NCBI RefSeq assembly: GCF_900091595.1
Contig: NZ_FMCW01000002.1
Location: 62,001-126,000, forward strand
DNA from: Micromonospora haikouensis
Lineage (GTDB): Bacteria; Actinomycetota; Actinomycetes; Mycobacteriales; Micromonosporaceae
Length of the DNA stretch: 64,000 bases
Direction: 5' to 3'
Shown here: positions 20,307 to 28,740 of the stretch, in pieces
Position numbering within the stretch: position 1 is the stretch's first letter
Layout: each line of letters starts with the position of its first letter
Notes under the pieces: generated by a model
Database searches by the model: none
What the model was told of the DNA's origin: nothing
The model's input: the letters and a program-made list of their open reading frames with translations, nothing else
Position numbers and translations under genes: made by a program

Positions 20307-21392
20307 GTGCCGTCGACGACTGACAGTTCCGCCCCGCCCGTCGGCCCCGACGGGCGGGCCTCGGCGACGGGGCCGGCCGGAGCAGGCCCGCCGGACGTAC
20401 CGGAGGGGGAGGCGGCGTCGGTCGGGCCGCGACGGTCGCTCGGCGGCCGGATCGGCTCGGTCGAGGTGCTGGCCGCGCTGCTGGTCCTCCTGATCGTGTT
20501 CCGCGCGCCGCTGGCCGACGCGCTGTCCGCGCCCCGGCTGCAGACCTGGACGACGGTCTTCGTCTCGGTGCTGGTGCAGGCCGTGCCGTTCCTCGTCTTC
20601 GGGGTGCTGCTCTCGGCGGTGATCGCGGTCTTCGTGCCGCGCTCGTTCTGGGCCCGGGCGCTGCCCCGGCACCCGGCCCTCGCGGTGCCGGTGGCCAGCG
20701 CCGCCGGCGTGGTGCTGCCCGGCTGCGAGTGCGGTTCGGTGCCGATCGCCGGGTCGCTGATCCGGCGCGGCGTCACCCCGGCGGCGGCCCTGGCGTTCCT
20801 GCTCGCCGCCCCGGCGGTCAACCCGGTCGTGCTCGCCGCCACCGCCGTCGCCTTCCCCGGCGCACCGGAGATGGTGCTCGGCCGGGCGGTGGCCAGCCTG
20901 GTCGTCGCCATGGTCATGGGGTGGCTCTGGCTGCGGCTCGGCCGCGCCGACTGGATCCGGCTGCCGCGCCGGCCCGAGCTGGACGGGGCGTCGCGCGGCG
21001 CGGCCTTCTGGGCGGCCGTGCGGCACGACGTCGTGCACGCCGGGGGCTTCCTGGTCGTCGGCGCGATGGCCGCCGCCAGCATCAACGTGCTGGTGCCGGA
21101 GCGCTGGCTGCAGACCCTCGCCGACTCCCCGGTGCTGTCGGTGCTCGCCCTGGCCGTGCTCGCCGTGCTGCTGTCCATCTGCTCGGAGGCCGACGCCTTC
21201 GTCGCGGCGTCGCTGTCGCAGTTCTCCCTCACCTCCCGTCTCGTCTTCCTGGTGGTCGGTCCGATGGTCGATCTCAAGCTGATCTCGATGCAGGCCGGCG
21301 TCTTCGGCCGCCGGTTCGCGGTCCGGTTCGCCCCGGCGACGTTCGTGGTCGCCGTCGGGGTGGCCGGCCTCGCCGGGGCGGTGCTGCTGTGA
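20307..21392 (+). CDS. Permease (DUF318/UPF0718 family)
   Basis: Integral membrane protein of 361 residues with about eight helices after a 45-residue low-complexity N-terminus. The motif VVLPGCECGSVPIAGSLIRRG, with its paired cysteines, and LAAPAVNPVVL are typical of this permease family, in which some members export metalloids or small organic arsenicals; the substrate here is unknown. GTG start. The next gene overlaps the stop by 4 bp and encodes the usual partner, so they form one unit. Confidence 0.87.
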   Translation: MPSTTDSSAPPVGPDGRASATGPAGAGPPDVPEGEAASVGPRRSLGGRIGSVEVLAALLVLLIVFRAPLADALSAPRLQTWTTVFVSVLVQAVPFLVFGVLLSAVIAVFVPRSFWARALPRHPALAVPVASAAGVVLPGCECGSVPIAGSLIRRGVTPAAALAFLLAAPAVNPVVLAATAVAFPGAPEMVLGRAVASLVVAMVMGWLWLRLGRADWIRLPRRPELDGASRGAAFWAAVRHDVVHAGGFLVVGAMAAASINVLVPERWLQTLADSPVLSVLALAVLAVLLSICSEADAFVAASLSQFSLTSRLVFLVVGPMVDLKLISMQAGVFGRRFAVRFAPATFVVAVGVAGLAGAVLL

Positions 21393-22162
21393 ACCGGCAG
21401 GCGCAGGCCGTCGTCCTGCTGCTGCTCGGCGGCGCGGTGGTCCGGGCCAGCGTCACCGACCTCTACCTGCGCTACGTCAAGGAGGGGCTGCGGCCGTTCC
21501 TGATCGCCGCCGGGCTCGTGCTGGTCGCCGCCGCGGTCATGACCCTGTGGTACGACCTGCGCCCCGCGCCGCGCGGCGACGCCCACGGGGCCGACGACGG
21601 GGCCGACGACGGGCCCGGGACGGGCGGGCACCCGGCCGACGACGACGGGCACGGGCACGGCCACCACGGGCCGCGCGTCGGCTGGCTGCTCCTGCTGCCC
21701 GTGCTCGGGCTGCTGCTGGTCGCCCCGCCGGCCCTCGGCTCGTACGCGGTGGGCCAGGCCGGCACCGCGCTCGCCGGCCAGCAGCAGTCGGACTACCCGC
21801 CGCTGCCGCCGGGCGACCCGGCCCCGGTCACCGTCCTCGACTACGCCTCCCGGGCCCTGTTCGAGCGGGGCGCGTCGATCGGCGATCGGCGGGTCCGGCT
21901 CACCGGGTTCATCGCGCCCGGCCCCGACGGGCAGCCGATCCTCGCCCGCATGGTGCTCTCCTGCTGCGCCGCCGACGGCCGCCCCGTCAAGCTGGGCATG
22001 ACCGGCGACGTGCCCCTGGGCCTGCCGCCCGACACCTGGGTCGAGCTCACCGGCCGCTACAGCGACCGGGTCGGGCGGGACCCGGTCAACGACGCCGAGA
22101 TCCCCTACCTCGCCGTGGAGTCCTGGCGGGAGGTGCCCGCCCCGAGAAACCAGTACGAGTGA
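21389..22162 (+). CDS. TIGR03943-type putative permease subunit
   Basis: Protein of 257 residues with two N-terminal membrane helices, a His/Asp/Gly-rich cytoplasmic or external loop (DDDGHGHGHHG, a possible metal-binding stretch), a third helix and a C-terminal globular domain (VRLTGFIAPGPDG, SCCAADGRPVKLG). This family is found next to DUF318 permeases. The GTG start overlaps the preceding stop as GTGA, so synthesis is coupled. The CC pair and His loop suggest metal handling, but this is inference. Confidence 0.85.
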   Translation: MNRQAQAVVLLLLGGAVVRASVTDLYLRYVKEGLRPFLIAAGLVLVAAAVMTLWYDLRPAPRGDAHGADDGADDGPGTGGHPADDDGHGHGHHGPRVGWLLLLPVLGLLLVAPPALGSYAVGQAGTALAGQQQSDYPPLPPGDPAPVTVLDYASRALFERGASIGDRRVRLTGFIAPGPDGQPILARMVLSCCAADGRPVKLGMTGDVPLGLPPDTWVELTGRYSDRVGRDPVNDAEIPYLAVESWREVPAPRNQYE

Positions 22163-22178
22163 CCGGCCCCGGCCTGGG

Positions 22179-22184
22179 TAGGCT
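22179..22184 (+). promoter_or_regulatory. -10 box TAGGCT of a likely leaderless promoter
   Basis: TAGGCT lies 7 nt before the ATG of the alpha/beta hydrolase, consistent with transcription starting at the codon. No Shine-Dalgarno sequence is seen. Confidence 0.4.
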
Positions 22185-22191
22185 GCCGATC

Positions 22192-23022
22192 ATGCGGATC
22201 GACGCGCGAGGGCTGACGTTCGAGGTGCACGCCGGCGGGCCGGCCGACGGCGAGCCGGTGCTGCTGCTGCACGGTTTCCCCCAGCACAGCGGCGAGTGGG
22301 ACGAGGTCACGCCGGCGCTGCACGCCGCTGGGCTGCGCACGTACGCGCTCGACCAGCGCGGCTACTCGCCCGGCGCCCGGCCGGCGGAGGTCGAGGCGTA
22401 CCGCATTCCCGAGGTGGTCGCCGACGCGGCGGCGGTGCTCGACGCGCTGGGTGTCGACGCGGCCCACGTGGTGGGGCACGACTGGGGCGCGATCGTCGCC
22501 TGGGGGCTGGCCGCCGCCCACCCCGACCGGGTGCGCACCCTCACCGCCGTGTCGGTCCCGCACCCCGCCGCGATGGCCCACGCGCTGGCCACCGACACCG
22601 AGCAGAAGGCCCGCTCGTCGTACATGGCGCTGTTCCGCAAGCCCGGCAAGGCCGAGAAGGTGCTGCTGGCGTTCCGGGCCGTCGCCCTGCGCCGGCTGCT
22701 CGGCGGCATCGGCGACGCCGCCCGGGTCGCCCGGTACGCCGACCCGATGCGCGCCCCGGGCGCGCTGACCGCCGCCCTGAACTGGTACCGCGCGATGTCC
22801 GGGAAGGACCTCGCGGCGGTCGGGCCGGTGTCGGTGCCGACCACGTACGTGTGGAGCGACCGGGACACGGCGGTCGGCCGGGTCGCCGCCGGGGCCTGCG
22901 CCGCCCACGTCACCGGCGACTACCGCATGGTCACGCTGGCCGGGGTGTCGCACTGGATCCCCGACGCCGCACCCGGCCCGCTGGCCGAGGCGATCCTGGC
23001 CCGCACGGCCACGGCCCGATGA
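22192..23022 (+). CDS. Alpha/beta hydrolase, epoxide hydrolase-like
   Basis: Cytoplasmic hydrolase of 276 residues. The oxyanion motif LLLHGFPQHS, the nucleophile elbow VVGHDWGAIVAW with Asp as nucleophile, a later acid in VWSDRDTAVG and the His in GVSHWIPD form a triad of the epoxide hydrolase or haloalkane dehalogenase type rather than a serine esterase. The lid carries NWYRAM, which can supply a ring-opening Tyr. The stop is overlapped by the next gene's ATG (ATGA), so it starts a three-gene operon. Substrate unknown. Confidence 0.88.
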   Translation: MRIDARGLTFEVHAGGPADGEPVLLLHGFPQHSGEWDEVTPALHAAGLRTYALDQRGYSPGARPAEVEAYRIPEVVADAAAVLDALGVDAAHVVGHDWGAIVAWGLAAAHPDRVRTLTAVSVPHPAAMAHALATDTEQKARSSYMALFRKPGKAEKVLLAFRAVALRRLLGGIGDAARVARYADPMRAPGALTAALNWYRAMSGKDLAAVGPVSVPTTYVWSDRDTAVGRVAAGACAAHVTGDYRMVTLAGVSHWIPDAAPGPLAEAILARTATAR

Positions 23023-23894
23023 GGCCGGCACCGGCCGCCCGGCCGCACACCCGCGCCTCGCTCGCCGCACAGCTCACCGACCTGGGGGTACGCCCCGGCA
23101 CGGTGGTGCTCGTGCACGCCGGGCTGAAGGCGCTCGGGTTCGTCTGCGGTGGCGCGCAGGCGGTGGCGCTCGCGCTGCGCGACGTGCTCGGCGAGCGGGG
23201 CACGGTCGTGGTGCCCACCCACACGCCGGAGAACAGCGACCCGGCCGAATGGACCAACCCGCCGGTGCCGGCGCAGTGGTGGCCGGTGATCCGGGCCGAG
23301 ACGCCCGGCTTCGACCCGGCGGTCACCCCGAGCCGGTTCATGGGGGCGCTGGCCGAGACCGTCCGGGGCTGGCCGGGTGCCCGGCGCAGCGACCACCCGC
23401 AGGTCTCCTTCGCCGCTCTCGGGCCCGCCGCCGAGCGGATCGTGGCCGGGCACCGGCTGGCCGGCATGCTCGGCGAGGACTCGCCGCTGGGCCGGCTCTA
23501 CGACGCCGACGCCGACGTGCTGCTGCTCGGCGTCGGCCACGACTCGAACACGTCGCTGCACCTGGCCGAATACCGGCAGCCCGCCCCGCCGACGCGACGG
23601 GAGGGCGCGGCGGTGCGCACCCCGGACGGCGGCCGGCGCTGGGCGGGGTGGGACGACATCGTGCTCGACGAGAGCGACTTCCCCCGGCTCGGGGCGGCGC
23701 TGGAGGCGACCGGCGCGGTGCGGGTCGGCCCGGTCGGCGACGGGACGGGGCGGCTGATGCGCCAGCGGGCCGCGGTCGACTTCGCGGTGGACTGGCTGGC
23801 CCGCCACCGGGCAACGGTGGCCGGCGGCCGGACAAGGACCGACGGGACCGGCGAGACGCCGGACGGCAGCCGGGGGACGGAGGACGACGCATGA
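23019..23894 (+). CDS. AAC(3)-family N-acetyltransferase
   Basis: Protein of 291 residues of the aminoglycoside 3-N-acetyltransferase (antibiotic_NAT) fold. Recognisable blocks are LVHAGLKALGFVCGGAQAV, VVVPTHTPENSDPAEW, and GRLYDADADVLLLGVGHDSN with SLHLAEY, all of which form the acetyl-CoA and active-site region. Family members include resistance enzymes and housekeeping ones such as YokD, so aminoglycoside resistance is possible but not shown. It overlaps both neighbours by 4 bp (ATGA) in the hydrolase / acetyltransferase / SIS operon. The C-terminal 35 residues are low complexity. Confidence 0.87.
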   Translation: MRPAPAARPHTRASLAAQLTDLGVRPGTVVLVHAGLKALGFVCGGAQAVALALRDVLGERGTVVVPTHTPENSDPAEWTNPPVPAQWWPVIRAETPGFDPAVTPSRFMGALAETVRGWPGARRSDHPQVSFAALGPAAERIVAGHRLAGMLGEDSPLGRLYDADADVLLLGVGHDSNTSLHLAEYRQPAPPTRREGAAVRTPDGGRRWAGWDDIVLDESDFPRLGAALEATGAVRVGPVGDGTGRLMRQRAAVDFAVDWLARHRATVAGGRTRTDGTGETPDGSRGTEDDA

Positions 23895-24640
23895 CGGTCA
23901 GCGCCGAGGACTACCTGGCGGTGGTGACGGAGACGATCGGCCGGGTGTCGGCCAGCCAGCGGGAGGCGGTGGGCCGGGCGGCCGACCTGATCGCCGACGC
24001 GCTGCGCGCCGACGGGGTGGTCCACGCGTTCGGCACGGGCCACTCCGAGGCCCTCGCCATGGAGATCGCCGGCCGGGCCGGCGGCCTGGTGCCGACCAAC
24101 CGGATCGCGCTGCGCGACGTGGTGCTGCGCGGCGGGGCCCCGGTCGACGTCCTGGGCCCGCTGCTGGAGCGGGATCCGGCGGTGGCCCACCGCCTCTACG
24201 AGCTGGCCCCGGTCCACCCGTCCGACGTGTTCGTGGTGGCCTCCAACTCCGGGGTCAACGGGGCGGTCGTGGAGTTCGCGGCGCTGGTGACCGGGCGGGG
24301 GCACCGACTGGTCGCCATCACGTCGGCGCAGCACTCGGCGCGGATGGCGTCCCGGCACCCGTCGGGGCGCAAGCTGGCCGACTTCGCCGACGTGGTGCTG
24401 GACAACGGCGCACCGTACGGCGACGCGACCCTGCCGCTGCCCGGCGGCGGCGCGGTCGGCGGGGTCTCCTCGATCACGGCGGCCCTGCTCGCGCAGCAGG
24501 TCACCGTCGAGGTGGTGGCCCGGCTGCTCGCGGCAGGGGAGCCGCCCCCGGTCTACCTGTCGGCCAACATCGCCGGCGGCGACGCGCACAACGACGCCCT
24601 GGAGGCCCGGTACGCGGGCCGGATCCGCCGGGGGGCGTGA
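23891..24640 (+). CDS. SIS domain protein (UPF0309 family)
   Basis: Sugar-phosphate isomerase-type domain protein of 249 residues, without a DNA-binding domain. The phosphosugar-binding stretch HAFGTGHSEALAMEIAGRAGG and the SNSGVNGAVVEFA block are typical. Members bind phosphosugars, possibly of amino-sugar metabolism, and act as isomerases or deacetylase partners; no reaction can be assigned. The ATG overlaps the preceding stop. Being in one operon with an acetyltransferase hints at amino-sugar chemistry. Confidence 0.88.
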   Translation: MTVSAEDYLAVVTETIGRVSASQREAVGRAADLIADALRADGVVHAFGTGHSEALAMEIAGRAGGLVPTNRIALRDVVLRGGAPVDVLGPLLERDPAVAHRLYELAPVHPSDVFVVASNSGVNGAVVEFAALVTGRGHRLVAITSAQHSARMASRHPSGRKLADFADVVLDNGAPYGDATLPLPGGGAVGGVSSITAALLAQQVTVEVVARLLAAGEPPPVYLSANIAGGDAHNDALEARYAGRIRRGA

Positions 24641-24733
24641 CCGCTTCCGACCGGGCCCGGCCGCGCCCCGCCGTCCCGGGCGGGCGCGGGCGTGAATGGG
24701 TTTCGTCGTCGATCCGATCGGGCAATGGCGATG

Positions 24734-24760
24734 CTGCCGGCGGGCCGCACCCGCCGGCAG
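24734..24760 (+). terminator. Hairpin between the SIS gene and the DUF6328 gene
   Basis: CTGCCGGCGGG and CCCGCCGGCAG form a perfect 11-bp stem with a 5-nt loop. It ends 24 bp before the next start, so it may terminate the upstream operon or act as a leader hairpin of the next gene. It is the only structure seen in this 144-bp gap. Confidence 0.5.
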
Positions 24761-24784
24761 TACCGTCGCCCCCGGAGGTAACGC

Positions 24785-25288
24785 GTGTCCAAGGAAACCG
24801 AGCGGCAGCGCTGGCAGCGCAACTTCGCCGACCTGCTCCAGGAGCTGCGGGTCGCGCAGACCGGTGTGCAGATCCTCTTCGCGTTCCTGCTGACGCTGCC
24901 GTTCAGCAACGGTTTCACCAGGACCAGCGACTTCCAGAAGGACGTCTACATCGTCGCGCTGCTGTCGGCCGCCGCCGCCACCGCGATGATCATCTCCCCG
25001 GTGGCCTTCCACCGGGCGCTGTTCCGGCAGGGGCGCAAGCCGGAGCTGGTCCGCTTCGCCCACCGGATGGCCAGCGGCGGGCTCGGCTTCATGCTGGTCT
25101 CGATGGTCAGCGCGGTCCTGCTGATCACCGACTTCGTGCTGGACCGGGGCATCGCGTTCGTGCTCACCGCGGTCACCGCCGTGTGGTTCCTGACCTTCTG
25201 GGTCTTCCTGCCGTTCGCCCGCCGCAACTGGGGCGAGGACGACATCGACGACGACGATGACGACCCGCAGCCGCTGACGGGCGACTGA
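24785..25288 (+). CDS. DUF6328-like four-helix membrane protein
   Basis: Membrane protein of 167 residues. A conserved N-terminus (RNFADLLQELRVAQTGVQIL) precedes four hydrophobic helices; the C-terminus is very acidic (EDDIDDDDDD). The start is GTG with a strong GGAGGT 5 nt upstream. The family is widespread in actinomycetes and of unknown function; the name is from memory of the domain family. It stands alone. Confidence 0.8.
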   Translation: MSKETERQRWQRNFADLLQELRVAQTGVQILFAFLLTLPFSNGFTRTSDFQKDVYIVALLSAAAATAMIISPVAFHRALFRQGRKPELVRFAHRMASGGLGFMLVSMVSAVLLITDFVLDRGIAFVLTAVTAVWFLTFWVFLPFARRNWGEDDIDDDDDDPQPLTGD

Positions 25289-25321
25289 CCTGCCGCGACC
25301 AGCGGAGTGCAAGGGGGCCGG

Positions 25322-25492
25322 TCAGCGGGAAGCGATCGCCCAGGCCAGCACGGCCGCCAGGATGAGCCCGTTGAGCAGCGCCAGCACCAGGTACGCCTGC
25401 GGCGGGATCTTGCGGCCCCGCTTGACGAAGCTCACCAGCACGGCGGCGTACGCCAGCAGCAGCACGGCGACGACGATCAGGAAGTAGAGCAC
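25322..25492 (-). CDS. Small two-helix membrane protein (56 aa)
   Basis: A 56-codon gene starting with GTG after a GGGTGGGGC sequence. The protein is two hydrophobic helices (MLYFLIVVAVLLLAYAAVLV and AYLVLALLNGLILAAVLAWA) joined by a basic loop, FVKRGRKIPPQ. The clean helix-loop-helix pattern, conserved-looking loop and lack of any competing gene support it. It ends convergent with the DUF6328 gene, 33 bp away. Function unknown. Confidence 0.65.
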   Translation of the reverse strand: MLYFLIVVAVLLLAYAAVLVSFVKRGRKIPPQAYLVLALLNGLILAAVLAWAIASR

Positions 25493-25571
25493 CGCCCCAC
25501 CCTAGACGAGCGGCTCGGCGGCCGGCCGGCGGTCGGCCGCCGAGCTGGGCCGGGCGGCGGGCCCGGCCGGG

Positions 25572-25577
25572 TAGCAT
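25572..25577 (+). promoter_or_regulatory. -10 box TAGCAT of a likely leaderless promoter
   Basis: TAGCAT is exactly 6 nt before the ATG of the CBM2 esterase; no ribosome binding site is present. Confidence 0.45.
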
Positions 25578-25583
25578 GCGCGT

Positions 25584-26840
25584 ATGAATCGAAGGTCATC
25601 AATCAATAAGTGGGGCGCGGCGTATCGGCGTGCCGCCGGGGTGGTCGCGATCGCGCTGGCGGTCCTGGCGGGCGGGGTGGCCGTCGCGGCCGGGGCCGCC
25701 ACCGCGGCGGCCACCGGCTGCCGGGTCGACTACAAGGTCACCAGCGAGTGGCAGGGCGGCTTCGGCGCGGACGTCGCCATCACCAACCTCGGCGACCCGG
25801 TCTCCGGCTGGACGCTCACCTGGTCCTTCGCCACCGGGCAGCGGGTCACCCAGGCGTGGAACGCCACCGTCACCCAGAGCGGGTCGGCGGTCAGCGCGAG
25901 GGACGCCGGCTACAACGGCGCCATCGGCACCAACGCCAGCGTCAGCTTCGGCTTCAACGGCGCGTGGACCACCGCCAACCCGGTGCCGACGGCCTTCTCG
26001 CTCAACGGGCTGCCGTGCACCGGCGCGCCGACCGCCACGCCGTGCGCGCCGCCGTCCACCCCGTCGTCGCCGTCGGCCACCCCGTCCCGTACGCCGACCC
26101 CGACGCCCTCCACACAGGCCCCCGTCACCGTCTGGCTGGCCGGCGACTCCACGGTCGCCAACCCGTCCTCCAGCGGTGCCTGCCCGGTCGGCTGGGGCAA
26201 CCAGTTCGGCCAGTACCTCAACGCCAACGCGACCGTGGTGAACAGCGCGGTCGGCGGGCGCAGCATCCAGACCTGGCTGTACGACCCGAACGTCACCACC
26301 ACGAAGAACTCGGCCGGCGAGTGCGTGGTCAGCCCGGAGACGTACTCGACCCGCTGGCAGGCCATGCTGAACTCCGGCACCGGGATGAAGGCCGGCGACT
26401 ACCTGTTCATCCAGGTCGGCATCAACGACGGCGACCCCAACTGCAACCGGCACGTCGGCTCCGCGCGGTACAAGCAGCTGCTCGGCGTGATGGCCAACGC
26501 GGCCAAGCAGCGCGGCGCGCGCCCGGTCTTCCTCACCCCGGCCGCCGCGATCACCTGCTCGGGCAGCACCGCCGTCGGCAACCGGGGCTTCCTCACCGAG
26601 ACGTTCGACGCGGGCGCGGCCAACAACGTGCCGGTCATCGACCTGCACCGGCTGAGCTACACGCTGTACAACCGGCTCGGGCTGTGCCCGAACAACGGCG
26701 ACTACGGCTCGGGTGCGGTGGGCGCGTTCTTCTGCAACGACCACACGCACTTCGAGGCGGCGGGTGCCCGGCAGATCGCCGGCGTGGTCGCCACCGCGCT
26801 GCGCGACCAGCAGATCGGCCTGGCGGCCTACCTGCGCTGA
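25584..26840 (+). CDS. Secreted CBM2 plus SGNH esterase (rhamnogalacturonan acetylesterase-like)
   Basis: Secreted plant-polysaccharide esterase of 418 residues. An N-terminal signal peptide (to about residue 45) is followed by a family 2 cellulose-binding module with the usual terminal cysteines and WQGGFGADVAITN, a Thr/Pro/Ser linker, and an SGNH hydrolase with block I LAGDSTVAN, Gly in VGGRSIQTW, Asn in QVGINDGD and DHTHFEAAG, which carries the catalytic Asp and His. The RGAE subfamily is the best guess, removing acetyl groups from pectin. It converges on another CBM2 esterase 9 bp away. Confidence 0.9.
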   Translation: MNRRSSINKWGAAYRRAAGVVAIALAVLAGGVAVAAGAATAAATGCRVDYKVTSEWQGGFGADVAITNLGDPVSGWTLTWSFATGQRVTQAWNATVTQSGSAVSARDAGYNGAIGTNASVSFGFNGAWTTANPVPTAFSLNGLPCTGAPTATPCAPPSTPSSPSATPSRTPTPTPSTQAPVTVWLAGDSTVANPSSSGACPVGWGNQFGQYLNANATVVNSAVGGRSIQTWLYDPNVTTTKNSAGECVVSPETYSTRWQAMLNSGTGMKAGDYLFIQVGINDGDPNCNRHVGSARYKQLLGVMANAAKQRGARPVFLTPAAAITCSGSTAVGNRGFLTETFDAGAANNVPVIDLHRLSYTLYNRLGLCPNNGDYGSGAVGAFFCNDHTHFEAAGARQIAGVVATALRDQQIGLAAYLR

Positions 26841-26849
26841 CGCGAGCGG

Positions 26850-28277
26850 TCAGGAGAGCGCGCAGGCGGCGCCGTTGAGGGTGAACGCGGTCGGCCGGGT
26901 GTTCGCGCCGGGGGTGTCGGCCAGGAAGCCGAAGCTCACCGTCGCGCCGGCCGCGATCGTGCCGTTCCAGCTGGCGTTGGTCGCCCGCACGGTGCCGCCG
27001 CTCTGCGCGTAGCTCGCGTTCCACGCCTGGCTGATCCGCTGGCCGTCGGCGAACGTCCACTGCACCGTCCAGCCGTCGACCGGCACGGTCCCGGTGTTGC
27101 GGACGGTGACCTCGCCCTGGAAGCCGCCCTGCCACTGGCCGGTGACCGCGTACCCGACGGAGCAGCCGGTCGTGCCGGCCGGCGGGGTCGTGGCGGGCGG
27201 GGTGGTGGCCGGTGGGGTGGTGGTGCCGGGCGTCGGGGTGGTGGCCAGCTTCGCGGCGACGATCGGGGCGAGCCGGGCCGCGATCGCCCGGTGGCCGGCG
27301 TCGTTCGGGTGCACCGAGTCGCTCAGCCCGTCGGCCGGCAGCCACCCGGTGGTGTCCACGTAGAACACGTTGCGGTCGCCGCCGCCGGTCACCGTCGCGG
27401 CGGCGGCGGCGGTCTCCGCGGCGTACCGGCCGCTGAAGGTACGCAGCGCGAAGATCGCCGCGCGCGGGTACTTCCCCCGCACGGTACGGATGAACGTGGC
27501 GTACTGGCTCTGGAAGTCCGCGCCGCTCACCCCGTGGCCGCGATCGTTGGTGCCCAGGTTGATCACGACGGCGTCGGCCTGGTAGCGGCTGAAGTCCCAG
27601 TTCGGGCTGGTGGCCGCGTACCCGGTCTTGAGGAACTGCGCGGCCACGCTGACGCAGCCGTCGGCGGTGGCCACCAGGCAGCCCCCGCCGTAGCCGAGCT
27701 GGGTGTGCTCGGTGCCGAGCTGCTCGCCGGTCAGCCAGCCGTACGCGGTCAGCGCCACCCGCGACGACGTGGTGCCCAGCGTGATGGAGTCGCCGACGAA
27801 CTCGATCAGCCGGGGCCGCACCGGGGTCGGCAGGGTGGTCGCGCCCGCGTCGAGGGTCAGCCCCTGGAACACCGCGTCCCCGGTGTACGAGCCGCCGACC
27901 ACCCGGTACGACACCAGTAGCGTGTGGTTGCCGGCGCGCAGCGGGGCGGGGGTCAGGTTGACGGTCCCGCTGACGTTGGTCAGGTACGTGAAGTCGGCCC
28001 CGTCGATGCTGTAGTAGAGGTCGATGGTGCGGCGTTGCCGCAGCTTGACCGTGGTGCCGGTGAACCCGGTCTTCAGGTAGGCCCCGGCCCAGTTCGGCAC
28101 GTACGCGGTGCTGTTGCTCTTGTCCCAGCGGCCGACGAACGCGATGTTCGGGTCCGTGGGCGAGCCGTCACCGTTCGCCGCCCGTGCCGGCGGCAGCCCG
28201 AGGAGCGTGGCGGCGAGCATCGCCACCACGCCGACGGCGCCGGCTGCGACGATCGACCGCCTGCGAGACACGGACAT
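26850..28277 (-). CDS. Secreted CE2-like acetyl xylan esterase with C-terminal CBM2
   Basis: Secreted protein of 475 residues. After a signal peptide (cleavage near PARA-ANGDG) come an N-terminal beta-sandwich domain, an SGNH catalytic domain with IEFVGDSITLG, INLGTNDRGHG and DSVHPNDAGH, a Thr/Pro linker with four TTPPA-like units, and a C-terminal CBM2 (WQGGFQGEVTVRNTG). The jelly-roll plus SGNH layout is that of carbohydrate esterase family 2, acting on acetylated hemicellulose. The ATG has GGGAG upstream. Together with its convergent neighbour it forms a two-gene deacetylation set. Confidence 0.9.
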   Translation of the reverse strand: MSVSRRRSIVAAGAVGVVAMLAATLLGLPPARAANGDGSPTDPNIAFVGRWDKSNSTAYVPNWAGAYLKTGFTGTTVKLRQRRTIDLYYSIDGADFTYLTNVSGTVNLTPAPLRAGNHTLLVSYRVVGGSYTGDAVFQGLTLDAGATTLPTPVRPRLIEFVGDSITLGTTSSRVALTAYGWLTGEQLGTEHTQLGYGGGCLVATADGCVSVAAQFLKTGYAATSPNWDFSRYQADAVVINLGTNDRGHGVSGADFQSQYATFIRTVRGKYPRAAIFALRTFSGRYAAETAAAAATVTGGGDRNVFYVDTTGWLPADGLSDSVHPNDAGHRAIAARLAPIVAAKLATTPTPGTTTPPATTPPATTPPAGTTGCSVGYAVTGQWQGGFQGEVTVRNTGTVPVDGWTVQWTFADGQRISQAWNASYAQSGGTVRATNASWNGTIAAGATVSFGFLADTPGANTRPTAFTLNGAACALS

Positions 28278-28525
28278 GGGTCGCTCCCTCCCGGCGCCCC
28301 GGCACCGGCATAGGGCAGGCACCCCAGGCACACGTATCGACGCCCATCTAATCCTCTTCCTCTGGTGCGCACAACCACGGCGGGCGCGGCAGACGCGACG
28401 GTCGTGGCGGCGCTCGCGGGCTGGCCCGCGTGGCGGTCGCCCTGCGTCACGGTCGTGGCTTCTCCGAGGCCGACGGTCGGCCTGACCCTGCGTCACGACC
28501 TTGCCGCCCCCGACACGTCTCGTCG
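28278..28525. other. Non-coding stretch upstream of the CE2-like esterase
   Basis: About 250 bp with no supportable gene. It should hold the esterase promoter. The sequence CCCTGCGTCACG occurs twice, about 50 bp apart, near 28440 and 28488; these could be regulator sites or remnants of a repeat. Nothing else is recognised. Confidence 0.5.
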
Positions 28526-28659
28526 CCCCCTTTGCTCTGCACCCATCCACGCAACACCTGAGTTGAGCAGCCACTCGGCAAGATCGCGGACCGTGTCGAG
28601 GGAGCGGCGTGTGGTCGCGCTGCGTGAGTGCTGCGCATGTGGGTGCAGAGCAAAGGGGG
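28526..28659. repeat. 134-bp palindromic MITE-like element
   Basis: CCCCCTTTGCTCTGCACCCA (28526-28545) recurs as a perfect inverted copy at 28640-28659, with weaker pairing continuing inward for about 15 bp. The 94-bp interior encodes nothing convincing. Long terminal inverted repeats, short size and position in a gene-free gap resemble a miniature inverted-repeat element, but no target-site duplication was identified. Confidence 0.6.
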
Positions 28660-28740
28660 TGGAGGGGGCGGCGGCGTCGGGGCGGCGAGTCACGCGGCGT
28701 CACGTCCCGCCGGACGTCGGCGCGGCGGGGCAGACCCTAC

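Noticed and set aside
26041..26120. Thr/Pro/Ser-coding stretch as a possible CRISPR or tandem array
   Set aside because: It is a linker between CBM2 and the SGNH domain; repeats are irregular and coding.
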